NCBI GenBank assembly: GCA_002371135.1
Contig: DFGB01000001.1
Location: 123,472 to 155,791 of the forward strand
DNA length: 32,320 nucleotides
Reading direction: 5' to 3'
DNA from: Verrucomicrobia bacterium UBA3761
Lineage (GTDB): Bacteria; Verrucomicrobiota; Kiritimatiellia; RFP12; UBA1067
Under the pieces are notes generated by a model that had not been told where the DNA came from, ran no database searches, and worked only from the letters and a program-made list of their open reading frames with translations. Shown here one piece after another: positions 30,311 through 32,320 of the stretch. Positions within the stretch are counted from its first letter, which is position 1. Every line of letters begins with the position of its first letter. A program made the translations under genes and the position numbers.

Positions 30311-30316
30311 CATGAT

Positions 30317-31024
30317 ATGAACATCCTAGCCATATGCGCACATCCCGACGATATCGAACTGAACGTGGGCGGCACCTTGCTCAAATACAAGAAGCAGGGC
30401 CACAAGATATTCATCGCCCTCACGACGAGCGGCAATACCGGCTCGAACGTAATGACCGACGTTGAGGAAATCGGGCGCGTCCGCGAGGCCGAGATGCTCC
30501 AGTCCGCCGCGATCTACGACGCCCGGGTGCGCTTCATGCGCAACGACGACGAGCGGCTTTTCGATACGAACGAGACCCGCACGCAGGTGCTCGACGCCAT
30601 GCGCTGGGCGGACCCGGACGTCATCTTCACCCACAACCCGGCCGATGAATCGACCGACCACGCCATGACTTCCAAGCTCGTGCGCGAAATGCTGCTCTCG
30701 CTCCCCGGACGCAATCAGCAATCGAACGAGAAGCCTTGCGTCAAGAAGGCGTCGCTCTTCTACTGGGAGCCCACATACGGCATCGGCTACCTGCCGGAAG
30801 TCTACGTCGACATCTCGGACGAATGCGAGGAGAAGCTCAAGGGCATCTACTTCCACAAGAGCCAGTTTCCCTACATGGCCGAGTTCGGGTGCACCGACTT
30901 CGCCGAGGAGGCCCGCACCTGGGCGCGCTTCCGCGGCATCCAGAACGGCTGCAAATACGCCGAGACGTTCCAGGCGCACCGCATCCACGGCTACATGCCA
31001 GACTTCCATTTGCTTCCATCATGA
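30317..31024 (+). CDS. PIG-L family deacetylase
   Basis: This 235-residue protein belongs to the PIG-L/LmbE zinc deacetylases, which remove N-acetyl groups from sugar conjugates. The zinc motif is CAHPDDIELNVGGTL (His9, Asp11, Asp12), and the second part is HNPADESTDH (His115). Other conserved blocks are LTTSGNTGSN, GRVREAEMLQSAAIYDA and FMRNDDERLFD. Members in polysaccharide loci often act on acetylated amino sugars. Here it lies between the GH2 fusion and the regulator, so it may process the released saccharide. The ATG at 30317 follows GAAAGGAAAA. The stop overlaps the next ATG. Confidence 0.9.
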   Translation: MNILAICAHPDDIELNVGGTLLKYKKQGHKIFIALTTSGNTGSNVMTDVEEIGRVREAEMLQSAAIYDARVRFMRNDDERLFDTNETRTQVLDAMRWADPDVIFTHNPADESTDHAMTSKLVREMLLSLPGRNQQSNEKPCVKKASLFYWEPTYGIGYLPEVYVDISDECEEKLKGIYFHKSQFPYMAEFGCTDFAEEARTWARFRGIQNGCKYAETFQAHRIHGYMPDFHLLPS

Positions 31025-32244
31025 AAGAATCAAGCAAGACTTCCCGTCGCGAGCGACCCGTCGTCGTAGTCGCGTTGCCGTTCGCCTACCGCGAGGGCGT
31101 GGACGAGTACAACGGCATCATGCGCCATCTTCGCGAAAGTTCCGACGATTGGGACCTTCGCATCGTGCGCCATTCGTTCGACGCGCAGCTCTTTCGCGGT
31201 CTGCCGCCGGACGCGGTCGATGGCGTCGTGTGCGGCATCGATACGCATCCCGGGCTCTCCGGATACGAACCGTATTTCGACGGCGAAGTGCTCGAGTTTC
31301 TTTGCTCGCGCTCCATCCCCGTCGTCGGCATCGATTTGCCGTTCGACCTTCACCGCTACGCCAAGCGCGGCGCGAAGTGCGCTTTCGTCTCGCTCGATTC
31401 CGAAGCCATCGGCCGCAAGGCCGCGCAACATCTTGCCAGGCTGGGCTGTTATGAATCGTTCGGCTTCGTCGGCAGCTTCGCGGATCGAGGCTGGTCTCGC
31501 GACAGAGGCGCGTTCTTCGCCCGCGAACTGCGCAGCCTCGGACGCCGCAACGTCCGGATTTTCCAAGGCGAGGTCAAGGGTCGCAAGGATGAACTGCTCG
31601 CCTGGCTCAAGCGCCTGCCCAAGCCCGCCGCCGTGTTCGCTTCGAACGACTATTGCGCGGCCGCCGTGCTGCGCATCTGCGAGGAGGGCGATTTGCGCGT
31701 CCCTGACGACCTCGCCGTACTCGGCGTCGACGACGACCCGATCCTTTGCATCCACACCCGCCCCTCGCTCTCCAGCATACGGCCCGACTTCGAAAGCGAG
31801 GGTTACCTCGCCGCGAAGACCCTTTCCATGCTGATGAAAGGCGAGAAGGCAAGCCCCTTCCAGCTCGTGGGCGGCTCGATGACGGTCACGGACCGCATGT
31901 CCACCGCGCCGTGCGCTCCTTCCGGCAGGCTCGTGAGGAGAGCGGACGAGATAATCGCCGAGCGCGCCTGCAAGGGGCTCAATTCCGACATCATCGCCGA
32001 CATGCTCGGCATTTCTCGCCGCCTCCTGGACCTCAGATACCGCCAAATCAATGGTATCACCGTGCGCGAGGCCATAGAAAATGCCCGCATGGCGCGCGCC
32101 CGGAAACTCCTGACCACGACGCGCCTCTCCCACCGCGAAATCGCCCGCTCTTGCGGCTATAGCTCGGAAGCCTACATGGAACACGTCTTCGTCAAGCTCT
32201 TCGGCAAGACCATGAGCGAATACCGGAGCGGGAGCAGGAGATAG
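31021..32244 (+). CDS. XylR-like AraC-family regulator with sugar-binding domain
   Basis: This 407-residue protein has an N-terminal LacI/GalR-type periplasmic-binding domain (VVVVALPFAYREGVDEYNGIM, VVGIDLPFDLHRY, FVSLDSEAIGRKAAQHL, FASNDYCAAAVLRICEEGDLRVPDDLAVLGVDDDP) and a C-terminal AraC double helix-turn-helix (AERACKGLNSDIIADMLGIS, IENARMARARKLLTTTRLSH, REIARSCGYSSEAYMEHVFVKLFGKTMSEY). This is the E. coli XylR arrangement, in which a sugar activates transcription. It overlaps the PIG-L gene by four bases and probably controls the 22244-32244 locus in response to a monosaccharide. Confidence 0.93.
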   Translation: MKESSKTSRRERPVVVVALPFAYREGVDEYNGIMRHLRESSDDWDLRIVRHSFDAQLFRGLPPDAVDGVVCGIDTHPGLSGYEPYFDGEVLEFLCSRSIPVVGIDLPFDLHRYAKRGAKCAFVSLDSEAIGRKAAQHLARLGCYESFGFVGSFADRGWSRDRGAFFARELRSLGRRNVRIFQGEVKGRKDELLAWLKRLPKPAAVFASNDYCAAAVLRICEEGDLRVPDDLAVLGVDDDPILCIHTRPSLSSIRPDFESEGYLAAKTLSMLMKGEKASPFQLVGGSMTVTDRMSTAPCAPSGRLVRRADEIIAERACKGLNSDIIADMLGISRRLLDLRYRQINGITVREAIENARMARARKLLTTTRLSHREIARSCGYSSEAYMEHVFVKLFGKTMSEYRSGSRR

Positions 32245-32320
32245 GAAGCAGGTAGTAGGGCAGGGGAAGGGTTGAGGGCGGTGCACGCGCCCTATCGCCA
32301 AGGAGGCGCGGCTTTAGCCG
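32245..32320. other. Window end, repeat-like remnant
   Basis: After the regulator stop come GGAAGCAGGTAGTAGGGCAG, a loose AGTAGGA-type array, then a GC-rich stretch ending GGCGCGGCTTTAGCCG that may be half of a palindrome cut by the window edge. No gene is visible. Confidence 0.4.

Overview
The window is a GC-rich bacterial chromosome segment from a Gram-negative anaerobe. A lipid A-type acyltransferase, an outer-membrane barrel protein and signal peptides ending in AxA point to an outer membrane. A HydE-type radical SAM enzyme points to an anaerobic, possibly hydrogen-producing metabolism. The gene mix (GH2 and GH16 glycosidases, XylR-like regulator, HpcH aldolase, enolase-superfamily dehydratase, permease-kinase hybrid) fits the PVC group, perhaps Kiritimatiellota or Lentisphaerota from a gut or sediment. 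That placement is inference only.

Layout. (1) 1-4550 is housekeeping: two small membrane proteins (DUF805, DUF975), then a consensus promoter and the ribosomal run rplY-rpsF-ssb-rpsR-rplI, followed by an omega-like RNA polymerase subunit gene and smpB. (2) 4692-9521 holds envelope and secreted functions: an LpxL-like acyltransferase with an altered active-site motif, a membrane-anchored metallophosphoesterase, a secreted GH16 glycosidase, a decayed RtcR-like tail and a divergent secreted lipase. (3) 9745-18880 is a sulfur, PLP and radical-SAM region: LysR regulator, metY, a DUF3034 barrel protein, cysK, hydE-like, bioB, pdxS and pdxT. Scattered through it are joined gene fragments: a thiF tail, an mnmA-thiG-thiH chimera, and a DUF3034-cysK chimera. 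(4) 19063-21948 is one long gene for an amino-acid-permease-like membrane domain fused to a histidine kinase and a receiver. (5) 22244-32244 is a carbohydrate or sugar-acid utilisation locus: HpcH/HpaI aldolase, M24 peptidase, zinc dehydrogenase, enolase-superfamily dehydratase, an in-frame MFS transporter-GH2 glycosidase fusion, a PIG-L deacetylase and a XylR-like regulator.

Two things stand out beyond the genes. First, many intergenic gaps are filled from stop codon to next start by degenerate tandem arrays of 7-9 bp words. Each gap has its own word, and the arrays are often mirrored into long inverted repeats, with arms up to 39 bp and one mismatch. Some words and whole element halves recur at distant loci. 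Second, the 13975-18880 region and position 21961 contain at least six truncated genes joined end to end. This looks like a series of deletions rather than ordinary point-mutation decay, although an assembly artefact must be excluded.

Promoters are mostly of the extended -10 type (TGnTATAAT). No tRNA, rRNA, CRISPR array, insertion sequence or recognisable riboswitch was seen.
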